A DNA stretch of 64,000 bases from Nakazawaea peltata (taxonomy: Eukaryota; Ascomycota; Pichiomycetes; Alaninales; Pachysolenaceae). Position numbers and translations under genes: made by a program. This document shows positions 28,378-38,291 of this stretch, one piece after another. The stretch is from contig BCGQ01000005.1 of assembly GCA_001599355.1 (NCBI GenBank), forward strand, positions 872,222 through 936,221. Direction: 5' to 3'. The notes beneath the pieces were generated by a model. That model made no database searches. It saw only the letters and a list, made by a program, of their open reading frames with translations, and was not told the DNA's origin. Position 1 is the first letter of the stretch, and every line of letters starts with the position of its first letter.

Positions 28378-30447
28378 TCATCCCTCCCTTATACACCACT
28401 TATCACTCCCCATATCAACCCAATACTCAAAATCATCATATACCCCCCTACACCTATATACCCCCTCCTTTTCTTTATCAATTCTCATAAAAATCCCCCC
28501 TAAAACTAATTCCTCAATTCGAGGATTTTTCTCAATGATGTATTTCACATCGTCATATATATTGTGCACGATCATACGCACAAACTTATTGTAGTGCAGG
28601 ATCTTAAGGGCCCGATCTTCATCTTTGATTCCAATCATGGAGAACTGATTGAATGGGTGATTGAGTATCGAGAGACCACTTTGGTTCTTGAATATCTTAT
28701 CTGTGTATGGTAGTTTCTGCTTCATATCTCTGATGAACGAGTTATAGAAGAATCGGAAGTTACGAATTTCACTCATATTGAGAGTCTTCTCGGTGATTGG
28801 GAACTTGTACAAGTTCCTGCTTGACCCAGTTCCCGACAAAAGTTTGTTACTCTCGGTGAAAGTCATGCTTTGAGAGTAGAGTTCAAATAACTTTCTCGAC
28901 TTATGGCATTCCTTGCACCCACATTGATTTAAATATGACATAAATTGAAGTTCATGATGCATCTCCTCAGTCTTGTTATTCCTGAATATCTTCCAATTGT
29001 AGAAGTAGTCTGGCATTATCAATGTCTTTAATGGTAATGATAAAATGGTCTCGAACTCATGGGTCTTCTTCTGCAAATACTCGTCATTAATATTGAAGCT
29101 GAAGATATTGATCGAGTTTTGATGTTGACCAGTCTCGAAATTCAAGAATGGAATGAATGTGAAATCGTTCAAGTTCAAGTATAAATATTGTAGTTTCGGC
29201 AATTTGGTCAATTGGTCAAGACATTGCGACCACAAAGATTTCGTGGTCACACTTAATGATTCCTGGAAATCGATCCTGGAGTTTGCCAACAAGTTCTCAT
29301 TGGTGATATAGACCAAGGAGAGACTCCGAAGGTTCTGAAGAGAAGGAATCATCTCCTTGATAAACGTCATAATACAGGTTTGACAACTACGATACTCGCA
29401 ATTTAACTTCAACTCCAAATTCCGAAGATTCTCGAAATTGAAATACGTGTTGAAATCCTGGAACTTCAACATCAACCGGAACTCAGAACTCATCTCATGA
29501 GTATATGTGAGGGAAAGAGTCTCCAAATTATTGAGTCGGATTGGCCTGTCCAAGATTTGAAATCTGGAGAGAAGGATCTCCATAGCTCTTGTAGTATTCA
29601 ATTCCAACTTCTTCAACATCGCAAACTGTTCTACTTGTTTCGCATTGAGACAAAATTTGTCTACATGGAGCGGCTCATTATATACTTGCTCGATCAATAT
29701 CGATATCTTGGAGATGGCTGGGAAGGTGGTATTCTTATCTGAAGATAAGAATTTGAAGTCATCTAAAGTACTGATTTGATAAACTTCAAGTTCATTGGTA
29801 TGTGATATTGTGGTATCAGGAGTCGATCTCAAGAGATCATTCTCAAATATAAGATCTTTCCTCAAGTTCTTGCGAGATGTGAAATCGTCACTGAACTGTA
29901 AGAAATTCTCACATTTCTTGATATTGTTGTAGTCTAAATTCTCCAATGATCTTAATTGAGGACTGTTCGAAAGTAATACATGATATAATATGTCATAATC
30001 GTTTTCCAAATATGAACTGGTCAAAGATGAAGATGTTAATATGGTAATATAGTGGATCAATGGAACAAGGTGACGATTTGCCCGCAAATTGTACACAAAT
30101 TGCTTAAGATGCAGCTTCTTCAAGATGGTATATGGCCTTATAGAGTACTCGTCGCAGCATACAGGCAGCAAGTCATTCTCTGTTATCAATATACTGTGGT
30201 AAAGACGCCTATTAGAGAAGAACCGGAGCGTCGAGCAACTGGCGGCTACTGAAATCAAGTCTTGAGCGGCAAGACCAGCAATAACCGTCTCAATTACGTT
30301 GATGGGCAAGTCCAAAAGTGTAGTCATTGCACGTTTTCTTGTTCCACGAGACCAAGGCCTGCTTGGAGTCTCTTTTATATGATCTTCGATGCCAAGCTCA
30401 GCCATCTTCAAGTTCCTCTTGACCCCGAAATATCTCTTAGCCGTCAT
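28378..30447 (-). CDS. F-box / leucine-rich protein, paralogue of 15836-17629
   Basis: The product has 689 residues from the ATG at 30447; Met15 is an alternative start. An F-box-like segment sits near residues 45-92, with Leu-Asp-Leu-Pro, a central Asp-Leu-Ile-Ser, Cys-Ser-x-Leu and a closing Leu-Tyr-His-Ser-Ile. Leucine-rich stretches follow. Near residue 364 is Cys-x2-Cys-x3-Phe, and near 510 is Cys-x-Cys-x2-Cys followed by a Leu-Phe-x2-Tyr segment. Both correspond to clusters in the gene at 15836-17629. The conserved cysteines suggest bound metal or structural pairs. The family appears to be an expanded yeast F-box group; the substrate is unknown. Its promoter lies in the 494 bp gap at 30448-30941. 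Confidence 0.6.
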   Translation of the reverse strand: MTAKRYFGVKRNLKMAELGIEDHIKETPSRPWSRGTRKRAMTTLLDLPINVIETVIAGLAAQDLISVAASCSTLRFFSNRRLYHSILITENDLLPVCCDEYSIRPYTILKKLHLKQFVYNLRANRHLVPLIHYITILTSSSLTSSYLENDYDILYHVLLSNSPQLRSLENLDYNNIKKCENFLQFSDDFTSRKNLRKDLIFENDLLRSTPDTTISHTNELEVYQISTLDDFKFLSSDKNTTFPAISKISILIEQVYNEPLHVDKFCLNAKQVEQFAMLKKLELNTTRAMEILLSRFQILDRPIRLNNLETLSLTYTHEMSSEFRLMLKFQDFNTYFNFENLRNLELKLNCEYRSCQTCIMTFIKEMIPSLQNLRSLSLVYITNENLLANSRIDFQESLSVTTKSLWSQCLDQLTKLPKLQYLYLNLNDFTFIPFLNFETGQHQNSINIFSFNINDEYLQKKTHEFETILSLPLKTLIMPDYFYNWKIFRNNKTEEMHHELQFMSYLNQCGCKECHKSRKLFELYSQSMTFTESNKLLSGTGSSRNLYKFPITEKTLNMSEIRNFRFFYNSFIRDMKQKLPYTDKIFKNQSGLSILNHPFNQFSMIGIKDEDRALKILHYNKFVRMIVHNIYDDVKYIIEKNPRIEELVLGGIFMRIDKEKEGVYRCRGVYDDFEYWVDMGSDKWCIREG

Positions 30448-30941
30448 CTACAGCTGAGGCAAATTAGAATTGCCCAGGCAAGTTTTGCCTAATAGATCGG
30501 GGCATGCGCATGGAGTTAAAAGGGCAAATTGTGGGGAACGCTTGGCTCCACGGCATTGGGACGGCGTGATGAGGGATTAACATGGCTACTTAATAGTCTA
30601 TAAGGATGTTATGGTGAGAACAGAACAATGTATTAGGGATTAATTCCAGAACTGTGGCTATTAAGTGTGATCAAATTGATCCACATGGTTGGTGCATGCC
30701 TTCTAAATATAACTTCTGCCCTAATATTTTGCGCTTAGAGCTGTCAAATTTCTGCCCCTCCCTGCTCCTCCAAGGGTTACATGTGATTGGGGATATTTCA
30801 CTAGGTCAGATGTGATAGTTTGGATATCCATATGTATTGTCCTGGGATATATAATGAGAAAATGGTACGCTATATTTAGTTGAAGATTAAATTTGAGTCA
30901 ATATTAATTAAAAAATTCTATATTATATAGCTGTAAACTGT
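30448..30941. promoter_or_regulatory. Promoter of second F-box gene; SDR 3' end
   Basis: Close to the F-box ATG (30450-30490) the motif TTGCC/GGCAA recurs four times in alternating orientation, giving short hairpins. The remainder is AT-rich with no recognisable gene. The far end must carry the 3' end of the dehydrogenase. Confidence 0.35.
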
Positions 30942-31745
30942 CTACCATGGAATTTCAGTACCATCGTTAGAAAGGAACTTACCAGTCTCCTTGAGGTCAT
31001 CGATAATCTTCAATTGAGATTGAGCAGCCTCCAAAGTACTGATAGGAGCAAATGGAAGGTCAGCTCTGGTGATACCCAATCCCTTCAATAAACCTGGGAA
31101 CATATCACTGTCAACGACACCTGGGTGGTAAGCAGCGACGATCTTGTCTGGCTCTTCAACAGCAATTTGCTTCATAGCGTAGTTCAAGTACAGCTTAGAG
31201 GTACCGTAAGAAGAGGTTCTGAATGGGAATTGATCGAAGGTAGAGACAGAAGCGACAATGGTAGAAGTGAAAATCAACTTCTTAATACCCTTCCATAACA
31301 GTTCATGCTTCTTCAATTCTTGGTACAAAAGAACTGGACCCAAACTGTTAACAGTGAAGTGCTCGGTGAAGGAAGCAGCTGGAACGGTAGCAAGGGCTCC
31401 GTAAGCCTCAGAGTTGGCAATACCAGCGTTAGCAAGAACAACGTCAACGGTCTTACCAGAAGCAGCCAATTTGGAAACAAATTTAGAAGTACTCTCGTAG
31501 TTTCCAACCTCGTACTTGTAAATAGTAACCTTACCAGTCTTAGACAGCAAGTCGTTCAAAGCCTTGGAGTCAGATCTGGTGGTAGCAATAACCAGAGTGT
31601 TTGGTCTAGCAACGAGCTCCTTGACAAGGTCAAGACCAATACCTCTGTTGGCACCGATAACTAAGTAAGTAGTAGTGGAGTTCATTTTGTTAGACTTGAA
31701 AAGTTTGTTTAAGATTCTTTTGATGATATTCGATTGTTTATTCAT
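30942..31745 (-). CDS. Short-chain dehydrogenase/reductase
   Basis: This 267-residue NAD(P)-dependent oxidoreductase has the classical SDR features. The glycine motif G-A-N-R-G-I-G is at 31-37. Asn-Ala-Gly is near 110, a catalytic Ser lies in the Thr-Ser-Thr-Ile stretch, and the Tyr-x3-Lys pair is in S-S-Y-G-T-S-K. It most resembles small fungal carbonyl reductases of the sepiapterin/norsolorinate type; the substrate cannot be deduced. Two starts are possible. Met1 adds 20 basic residues that could form a mitochondrial presequence. Met21 (31685) gives the usual SDR N-terminus. Three Yap1-type sites in the promoter suggest oxidative or electrophile induction. Confidence 0.85.
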   Translation of the reverse strand: MNKQSNIIKRILNKLFKSNKMNSTTTYLVIGANRGIGLDLVKELVARPNTLVIATTRSDSKALNDLLSKTGKVTIYKYEVGNYESTSKFVSKLAASGKTVDVVLANAGIANSEAYGALATVPAASFTEHFTVNSLGPVLLYQELKKHELLWKGIKKLIFTSTIVASVSTFDQFPFRTSSYGTSKLYLNYAMKQIAVEEPDKIVAAYHPGVVDSDMFPGLLKGLGITRADLPFAPISTLEAAQSQLKIIDDLKETGKFLSNDGTEIPW

Positions 31746-32332
31746 TGATGATGATTCAATTAGCTGACCAGAGGAGGCCGATACAGCTTCTTTTATATCA
31801 TTTTACATCCTACCATCTCAAATTATCATCACCTAATCAATTTTCCCAAAGCGATTACTTAATCTGCTAACCCCCTTTGAAATGCATATGCTGAGAAATC
31901 ACCCCCCTTAGTTAAGCTCAGCTTAGCAATTACAAAATTACGTAATATGAAAAAATTACTAAGACCGTAAGGCTTTTGCTTACAAATGTGTACAGCCGTG
32001 CGAAGGAAGCTTTTAGGTAATTTGGTTAGTGTTTAAAATTACTAATCAGGGATAACGGGGGAAGACGGTGCAAACTACTTCTGCAAACTTCTGCAAGTTA
32101 CATATTACAGATATGCTTAAATAAACTTAGTCCAGTACCGACATCGAATAGTTAGTTGTATAAGGCCCTTTGTTGTCCTCGCTTAGTAAATACCCGTCAG
32201 CAGTTTACGATTTTCTCATTTTCTTATTTTCCAGAGCAGTCTATGAATTCTCGAAAATTTTTCCTCGAGGAGATCTAGTTGAAGAGGGGCTCGATGACCT
32301 TGGGATAGAGAGGATTGGGGAGTGCTGCCGAC
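31746..32332. promoter_or_regulatory. Divergent promoter SDR / GUF1 with Yap1-type sites
   Basis: TTACGTAA lies at 31938-31945, and TTACTAA at 31956-31962 and 32039-32045. All three match the Yap1/Cap1 response element. A 13-bp palindrome, TAAGCT-C-AGCTTA, is at 31913-31925. These lie 170-360 bp upstream of the dehydrogenase. Nothing gene-like is seen in the remainder. Confidence 0.45.
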
Positions 32333-34279
32333 ATGTTCAGGTGTATATTTAGTAGTCTGAGACAATTCAAGGTACGAGGTGTGGGTATTCCATCATTTGG
32401 CAGGTACTCAACCTTACCTTCGCCTCATTATCAAGGTCTTTCGCCTCAACAATTACAGCTGAAAATCGACTCGATTCCTATAGAACGTATGAGGAACTTT
32501 GTGATTGTGGCACATGTTGACCATGGAAAATCGACGTTGTCAGATAGATTACTTGAACTCACGGGTGTTGTAAGACCAGGAGACAGCAATAAGCAAGTTT
32601 TGGACAAATTGGATGTAGAAAGAGAGAGAGGTATCACAGTTAAAGCCCAGACGTGTATGATGCTTTACAAGTACAAAGGAGAGGATTATTTGTTACATTT
32701 GGTGGACTCACCAGGTCATGTGGATTTCCGGCTTGAGGTGTCTAGGTCATATCTGTCCTGCGGTGGTGCGTTATTGTTAATTGACGCTTCAGAGGGTGTC
32801 AAAGCTCAAACAGTCGCTAACTTTTATTTGCTGTACAGTATGAATTTGAAGCTCCTACCGGTAATTAATAAGATTGATCTTGATCATCTGGATATCCCTA
32901 AACTGGAAGAACAAATCATTACCACATTTGAATTGCCAAGAGAGGATATCATCCCGGTAAGTGCCAAAACTGGGTTGAATGTCGAGAAGATTATCCCGTC
33001 AATCATTGAGAATATTCCAGCTCCAACAGGTGACCCAAATCAGTCGTTCAAACTGTTATTAGTAGACAGTTGGTATGATCCATATTTGGGTGTAGTTTTA
33101 TTAGTTCATGTTGTCAATGGTTCTTTACGTAAAGGCTCAAAAATTTGTCTCTATAAAACACAAAAGAAATACGATGTCCGTGAAGTGGGGGTTATGCATC
33201 CAGATATGGTAGCTACTAACCGTTTGACAGCGGGACAAGTGGCATATATAATCCCAGGAATGAAAGCTCCTACGGAAGCAATGGTCGGAGACACAGTATA
33301 CCTTGCTGGTGATGAGAATATCGAGCCATTACCTGGATTCGAAGAACCTAAACCTATGGTATTTGTAGGAGCCTTCCCTCTGGAAGGTGTAGATTTCAAG
33401 AAGATGGACGAGTCGATGCAACATTTAGTATTAAACGACAGATCTGTCACATTACAAAGAGAGACCTCTAATGCCCTTGGTCAAGGTTGGAGATTGGGAT
33501 TCTTAGGATCATTACATGCTTCGGTCTTCAAAGAGAGATTAGAGAAAGAATATGGAGCTAAATTGATCATTACAGCACCAACAGTACCTTATAGGATCAA
33601 TTATAAAGATGGAGAATCCAAAGAGATCACGAATCCTGATGATTTCCCAGAGTTGAGTAAACGATACAAGATCAAGAACTTTGAAGAACCTTACGTAGAA
33701 CTGATCATGACCTTGCCTCAAGAGTATATGGGTGCTGTGATGACATTGTGTCAGAATAATAGAGGTATTCAGAAGGATGTGACAGTTCTCAATGAGCAAC
33801 AAGTCATGTTGAAATATGAATTACCTTTACTGCATTTAATTGACGATTTCTTCGGTAAGATCAAATCAGCCACCAAAGGCTATGCTTCTTTGGATTATGA
33901 AGACTGTGGATATCGTGTATCTGACATTGTAAAACTTGAATTGACAGTGAATGGTAACAGTATCGATGCTTTAGCCCAAGTTATGCACGTCTCACAAGTG
34001 GAAAGGAATGGTAGAGAGTATGTAAAACGATTCAAAGAGTTCTTAAGAATCCAGCAATTCGAGCTTATTATCCAGGCCAGGTGTCAGGGTAAGATCATTG
34101 CCAGGGAAACCATCAAACTGAGACGGAAAGATGTTTTGGCCAAGTTACATGCTTCAGATATCACTCGTAGAAAGAAGTTGTTGGTGAAACAAAGAGAAGG
34201 TAAGAAGATGATGAAGAGTATGGGGAACATCAAGATTGGAAATGATGCATACCAGGCATTTTTAAGTAAGAAAACGTAA
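32333..34279 (+). CDS. GUF1: Mitochondrial elongation factor 4 (LepA/Guf1 GTPase)
   Basis: The first ATG is at 32333 and gives 648 residues; the six codons before it begin with TTG. A basic presequence of about 40 residues targets the matrix. The GTPase domain follows: A-H-V-D-H-G-K-S-T at 60-68, the switch segment Glu-Arg-Glu-Arg-Gly-Ile-Thr, Asp-x-Pro-Gly-His and Asn-Lys-Ile-Asp. The EF-G-like domains and the LepA-specific C-terminal domain, with Arg-Arg-Lys-Asp-Val-Leu and a Lys-rich end, are intact. Guf1 acts on stalled mitochondrial ribosomes and protects translation under suboptimal conditions. Seven of its CTG codons lie where other Guf1 proteins have Ala. The stop is 25 bp from the convergent SLM gene. 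Confidence 0.95.
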   Translation: MFRCIFSSLRQFKVRGVGIPSFGRYSTLPSPHYQGLSPQQLQLKIDSIPIERMRNFVIVAHVDHGKSTLSDRLLELTGVVRPGDSNKQVLDKLDVERERGITVKAQTCMMLYKYKGEDYLLHLVDSPGHVDFRLEVSRSYLSCGGALLLIDASEGVKAQTVANFYLLYSMNLKLLPVINKIDLDHLDIPKLEEQIITTFELPREDIIPVSAKTGLNVEKIIPSIIENIPAPTGDPNQSFKLLLVDSWYDPYLGVVLLVHVVNGSLRKGSKICLYKTQKKYDVREVGVMHPDMVATNRLTAGQVAYIIPGMKAPTEAMVGDTVYLAGDENIEPLPGFEEPKPMVFVGAFPLEGVDFKKMDESMQHLVLNDRSVTLQRETSNALGQGWRLGFLGSLHASVFKERLEKEYGAKLIITAPTVPYRINYKDGESKEITNPDDFPELSKRYKIKNFEEPYVELIMTLPQEYMGAVMTLCQNNRGIQKDVTVLNEQQVMLKYELPLLHLIDDFFGKIKSATKGYASLDYEDCGYRVSDIVKLELTVNGNSIDALAQVMHVSQVERNGREYVKRFKEFLRIQQFELIIQARCQGKIIARETIKLRRKDVLAKLHASDITRRKKLLVKQREGKKMMKSMGNIKIGNDAYQAFLSKKT

Positions 34280-34304
34280 TTAATAATATTTGTATATAGT
34301 CTAT

Positions 34305-35756
34305 TTAAGATCTTGTAGTCTCGTCTTGAGGGGTCTCTGTCTCTGGTTCTTCGGCCCCATCGAAACTCTCATCTAAGTTCAAGGCTTCTAAACGGGATTC
34401 CTCATGCTCATTCATCTGTCCGCTTACTTCCGATAATACATTGACCCATGTCATCATCTCCTCATAGTTAGAAGCTCTTAAAGTGAGAGTCTTCTTTGTG
34501 AGACTGACTAAGTTGGTATGATCTTTACCGATGACTTGGAATTTGAAAATATCATCTTTGGGTCCCGAAGGTTTAGTGACAACTGCATGTGGTAAATAGA
34601 AAATCAGCGAAGGAGTTGGACTATCTTTGAAGGATCTGGATTGGAATTCGTACAAATATCTTGTCTTAGTGATAACATAGAAATAAGTGGAGTAATTCTT
34701 CTTCAATTTTCCCTCTTTTCTCAGCAACAATCCTTCTAAGATTGGTTCAATTGAGACATGACCGTCGTTAGGGAAGGTGACTGCATTCAAAGATCTCTTA
34801 TAAGGATGGCCAGAAATCAAACTTGCTTTATTCAATTCGGCGAATTTTACCCATTCGGTTTCATTGGAAATGCCCAAAATTTGATCCTTCAAAATCTCAA
34901 AGTTAGTTTGCTGATATTTGGTCAAATCAGTATTCAAATTAGTAAAGTTATTAAAGATCTTCTTAATAGTATCAACGATTTGCTTCTCATAAATTTCGAA
35001 ACTCTGCTCATTGTTAGTCAAGAAGTCGACATACAAATTCTCCTTTCTTATCTGCAGGTCACCATTGTGAAGAACAGATCTGTTACAATAATATGGGTCA
35101 TTTCTATAATCGATCTTTAAATTTGGAGAGCCCACACTGTTGGAATAAATATTAGTAGCATGATCCAATTTCGAGATCTCTTTCCCGGTGGAAGCAAGTA
35201 ATTTCTTCAATTCTTTAACCTCTTTGGCTTGCTCAGAAACCATATGTTTCTTCTTAACATTTATCTCATCGATTAACTTCTTGAACTCAGGGATGACATT
35301 GACCTTGATTGAGTTCTCAATCTCTTGATACTTCTTCCAATTCAAGTCAACCGAGTACTTAAGTGAATCGAACCATTGGTTGATACCTTCCACCTTGTCT
35401 GGGAGACCATTAGCAGCAGCGTTTGCCCCAGTGCTCAGTTTAGCCGCCGTGTTAGCCGTGGTTTGAGAAGAAGCGCCTGTAGAGTGATCGACATCGAATT
35501 GAGGGATCATCGTATTTATCAATGTCTTGTTCATCCTCTCGTAGTGCTTAGCACCAGATTGAACCAACGAAAGGTACTCGTCAGTGAAGGCGCTTAACGA
35601 GTTCAACAGTCCTATCCATTTATCATATCTTTGGAGTAAGATATTGGTATTATCTACTGGGACGGATTCCAGCAATTGAGTAGTTTCCGGGTTAATGTCG
35701 GCGGTAGCTATTCCTGAGGAGATCGAGGTGATCCTCTTCAATGAATTGCCGCTCAT
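34305..35756 (-). CDS. SLM1: PH-domain TORC2 effector, Slm1/Slm2 family
   Basis: The 483-residue product has the two-part layout of Slm proteins. Residues 40-300 are helical with an F-BAR-like fold and open with the conserved segment Tyr-Asp-Lys-Trp-Ile-x-Leu-Leu. A PH domain follows at about 320-440, with Gly-x-Leu-x-Arg-Lys-Glu-x-Lys and a closing Trp-Val-Asn-Val-Leu. S. cerevisiae Slm1 is longer (686) because of disordered ends. These proteins bind PI(4,5)P2 at the plasma membrane and eisosomes and bring Ypk kinase to TORC2. The tail is acidic and Thr-rich. S. cerevisiae has two paralogues; which one this matches cannot be told, and it may be the single ancestral form. Confidence 0.85.
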   Translation of the reverse strand: MSGNSLKRITSISSGIATADINPETTQLLESVPVDNTNILLQRYDKWIGLLNSLSAFTDEYLSLVQSGAKHYERMNKTLINTMIPQFDVDHSTGASSQTTANTAAKLSTGANAAANGLPDKVEGINQWFDSLKYSVDLNWKKYQEIENSIKVNVIPEFKKLIDEINVKKKHMVSEQAKEVKELKKLLASTGKEISKLDHATNIYSNSVGSPNLKIDYRNDPYYCNRSVLHNGDLQIRKENLYVDFLTNNEQSFEIYEKQIVDTIKKIFNNFTNLNTDLTKYQQTNFEILKDQILGISNETEWVKFAELNKASLISGHPYKRSLNAVTFPNDGHVSIEPILEGLLLRKEGKLKKNYSTYFYVITKTRYLYEFQSRSFKDSPTPSLIFYLPHAVVTKPSGPKDDIFKFQVIGKDHTNLVSLTKKTLTLRASNYEEMMTWVNVLSEVSGQMNEHEESRLEALNLDESFDGAEEPETETPQDETTRS

Positions 35757-36742
35757 ATTGCTTTCAAGGGTATCTGATGGGGGTGGGTTTGGTCCAATTG
35801 GGTCTTCCGGGAGGAGGCGCTTTTTTTTATGCGCTGAAGGAAAATAAAGGGAAGAGCGCAGGGGCAGGGAGTAAGAGAGGAAGGAGAGGAAGGAGAGAGG
35901 AAGGAGAATTGGGAAGGGGGCAAGGAAAAATAGAAGGGGGCAGGGGTGAAAGGGAAAAAGGGGAAGATGGGGAACAGATGAGGTTTAGTGGTAGAGGTAG
36001 TGGTAGGGGTAGTAGTAGGGGTAGGGGTATTGAAGCTCCCAAGCGGGTCTTTACTATCGGGTCCACTTATCTTGTCTGATTATCTGAGCTGACTATCAGG
36101 TGCCAGCTTAATAGGCCAGTGCCTCCTCAAAATTGCTCTGCCCAATCTGCTCACCATCAGAAGATACTAAAAGTAATAGATGGCTTAGTATATTGAGATT
36201 GAGTGTCGTTTAATATTGTATTTTTTACACGACTTTTCAATAATCTTAGTCTGCTCATAATTCTCGTTTCTGCTCACGTTATTGTACTCCTTTGTTGATT
36301 CTTCTCTAATTCCTATTCATACTAAATTCACCTCGATGACCTACACTAGCTTACTATTTGAATGTGCAGGGCAGGTCTTTCTCATAATAACACAAAGGAG
36401 AGCATAACGAATAACAATTCCCAGATAAGCTGAAATATATTGATAGACCTTATAAATAACAGTCAACATCATAACTCCAACTCACCCGTATTCCAGTATT
36501 TCATATATCTCATATACCTCATACATATTGCCCTGACGTATTGATCCCCCGAGTTTCTCTCTATGCAAACCCCCCTAAATTTTCACTACACACACCAATT
36601 TTAATCATCATCGTAATTTGCTGTGTTTATTGTTCTTGCGTGTGATACGGACCGGAGACAAGCGCTTTCACTATTAGATCACAAGTTAGTTCCTTTGACT
36701 CCGTTGGCTCCTTTAGTTGTCACAATCCGGTTCTCTAATGCA
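35757..36742. other. Long divergent gap SLM / NGL1
   Basis: Almost 1 kb separates the two starts. The SLM-proximal part is the purine-rich tract described separately. From about 36080 the sequence is AT-rich; three 9-bp TCATATA-type units lie near 36500-36530. No RNA gene or small gene is recognised. Open frames over the purine tract give only low-complexity peptides. Confidence 0.4.
35830..36031. repeat. Purine/G-rich tract with GGTAGG hexamer repeats
   Basis: About 200 bases of the plus strand are nearly all A and G, as many GGAAGGA and GGGG blocks. They end in seven GGTAGT/GGTAGG-type hexamers (35989-36031). The G blocks can form quadruplexes or triplex DNA. The tract starts 75 bp upstream of the SLM ATG, so it may be part of its promoter. 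Confidence 0.7.
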
Positions 36743-37897
36743 ATGCTCCGAACTGCTAGATCCATACGACACTACGTCACTAACATTGACCCAATCGTAC
36801 CACCCGATACTCTTATCAAGATCCCCAAAGTTAACATATACAAATATCGAAAGTGGAGCTATCTCACACCTTACGAAGAAACACTATCTTACAACTTCCG
36901 CAAATGTACATTCTCAGTCTCTTCATACAACATTTTATCACAGCAATACCTCTGGCCCACAGTTTACACTTATATCCCACCACAGTACTTAAATCTCAAG
37001 TATCGTATGGGACTTCTAGACCAGGTATATAGACAATTGGATTGTGATGTGATGTGTTTCCAAGAGATGGAATACGATTTATATAACAAGATTTGGGGAG
37101 ATCAATCACGATATGGTGTGTTCCACAACTACGATTCTATCTATATAAAGAAACCAAAACCGTCATATTGGGGAGAAAAACCAGAGGACAAGATGGATGG
37201 ATGCGGAGTATTTGTGAAACGTTCACAATTCGAGATTCTTGATCAAGATAAATTCCAGATACGTGATCGTAATCCATTTGGTGACCAATTACCCTTGATT
37301 AATGAACGGTTATTGAGTAGGAATACTGTTCTGATCATGTTACTGTTACGTCATAGAGCTACAGGTGAAATAATATTTGTCACCAACACTCATCTCTATT
37401 GGAATCCCAATTTTGACGACGTCAAATTATTACAGACTCTCATATTAACTAATGAGCTTTCCAAATTCATACAGAAAAATGATCCCGGGAACTCCAATAT
37501 CATAATGTGTGGAGATTTTAATTCCAACTCCAAATCATTGGTATATAGATATTTGTCTCTGTGGAGTGATGATGCAAAAAGACATGAGAGCGAGTTAAAA
37601 ATGGATGAAATCGCTAAAGATTACGGATTCAAATTACAAGACCACTCGAAAGTGCTCTCGAATCTCCTTCCTTTGAAATCTTCTTACCCACAAGATAAAT
37701 ACACAGTTTATACCCCACACTATAAAGACGCGATCGATTATATATGGTACAACGACCGTCAGTCGCTTCAATTGGTGAAAATTTTGGACGGAATCTCTAC
37801 AGAATACTTAACTAACGAAATTGGATTCCCTAATGACAAATATCCGTCCGACCATATTCCCATTGCATCTCAATTTGTCCTCACTACCAGCTTATGA
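36743..37897 (+). CDS. NGL1: Ccr4-like nuclease Ngl1, probably mitochondrial
   Basis: From the first ATG at 36743 the product has 384 residues, near the 363 of S. cerevisiae Ngl1; upstream codons begin with CTG. It belongs to the endonuclease/exonuclease/phosphatase superfamily. Catalytic residues are present in order: Asn in Ser-Tyr-Asn-Ile-Leu-Ser, Glu in Phe-Gln-Glu-Met, Asn-Thr-His-Leu-Tyr-Trp, Gly-Asp-Phe-Asn-Ser, and Ser-Asp-His-Ile-Pro near the end. The segments Trp-Pro-x-Val-Tyr-Thr-Tyr and Pro-x-Tyr-Trp before Met-Asp-Gly match Ngl1 better than Ngl2/3. The first 15 residues (Arg-rich, no acid) suit mitochondrial import. The exact RNA substrate is unknown. CCR4 in this window is a distant relative. 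Confidence 0.82.
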   Translation: MLRTARSIRHYVTNIDPIVPPDTLIKIPKVNIYKYRKWSYLTPYEETLSYNFRKCTFSVSSYNILSQQYLWPTVYTYIPPQYLNLKYRMGLLDQVYRQLDCDVMCFQEMEYDLYNKIWGDQSRYGVFHNYDSIYIKKPKPSYWGEKPEDKMDGCGVFVKRSQFEILDQDKFQIRDRNPFGDQLPLINERLLSRNTVLIMLLLRHRATGEIIFVTNTHLYWNPNFDDVKLLQTLILTNELSKFIQKNDPGNSNIIMCGDFNSNSKSLVYRYLSLWSDDAKRHESELKMDEIAKDYGFKLQDHSKVLSNLLPLKSSYPQDKYTVYTPHYKDAIDYIWYNDRQSLQLVKILDGISTEYLTNEIGFPNDKYPSDHIPIASQFVLTTSL

Positions 37898-38291
37898 ACC
37901 GAATAGTCTCATCGGATCTTAGGTGACTGTTTCCTAATTAGGCAACCGGAGCGCTTCTTAATGCCTTGCGCTGCTGCTTTTCAAAGCAGGTGATGAGGTC
38001 TACATGGGGGGTGTATAAACTGTGGCTGAAATTTCCTGTATAGTATATGATAGTCTTCCGTGTCATCCAGTTTCGATCTCGAAAGCTTATAAGTATAATA
38101 TCATCGACATCATCTCTCTTGTATACCTGTATCGTATTTGTTATACCTTGTGTCATTTTTTCAACTCATCGCTCCCCGCCCTTCTAACGGAGCAGCGTAA
38201 AGAATTTCTCGTTGAGTCCCGCGCACGCTCCGCCCAGCATCCTCCCAATGCCCAGGGAGAACTATTTTCTTTTCGTCTTCACAAGTTAACG
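37898..38291. promoter_or_regulatory. LDB19 promoter / NGL1 3' end
   Basis: The notable element is an Mcm1-type box at 37930-37945, listed separately. The frame of LDB19 stays open for 90 codons upstream but contains no ATG, so it is taken as leader. I see no other gene. Confidence 0.4.
37930..37945. promoter_or_regulatory. Mcm1-type palindrome (site 2)
   Basis: TTTCCTAATTAGGCAA matches 14 of 16 bases of the high-affinity Mcm1 palindrome. It lies 33 bp after the NGL1 stop and about 350 bp before the LDB19 ATG. Confidence 0.45.

Noticed and set aside
35741-36079. Open frames of 112 and 79 codons over the purine tract
   Set aside because: They encode only Gly/Arg/Glu or Pro/Leu low-complexity peptides that follow from the base composition.
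38022-38291. 90-codon N-terminal extension of LDB19 (and similar ones before ABD1, NGL1, GUF1, MDJ1 and FUM1)
   Set aside because: These extensions begin at GTG, CTG or TTG and contain no ATG. The conserved proteins start at the first ATG.
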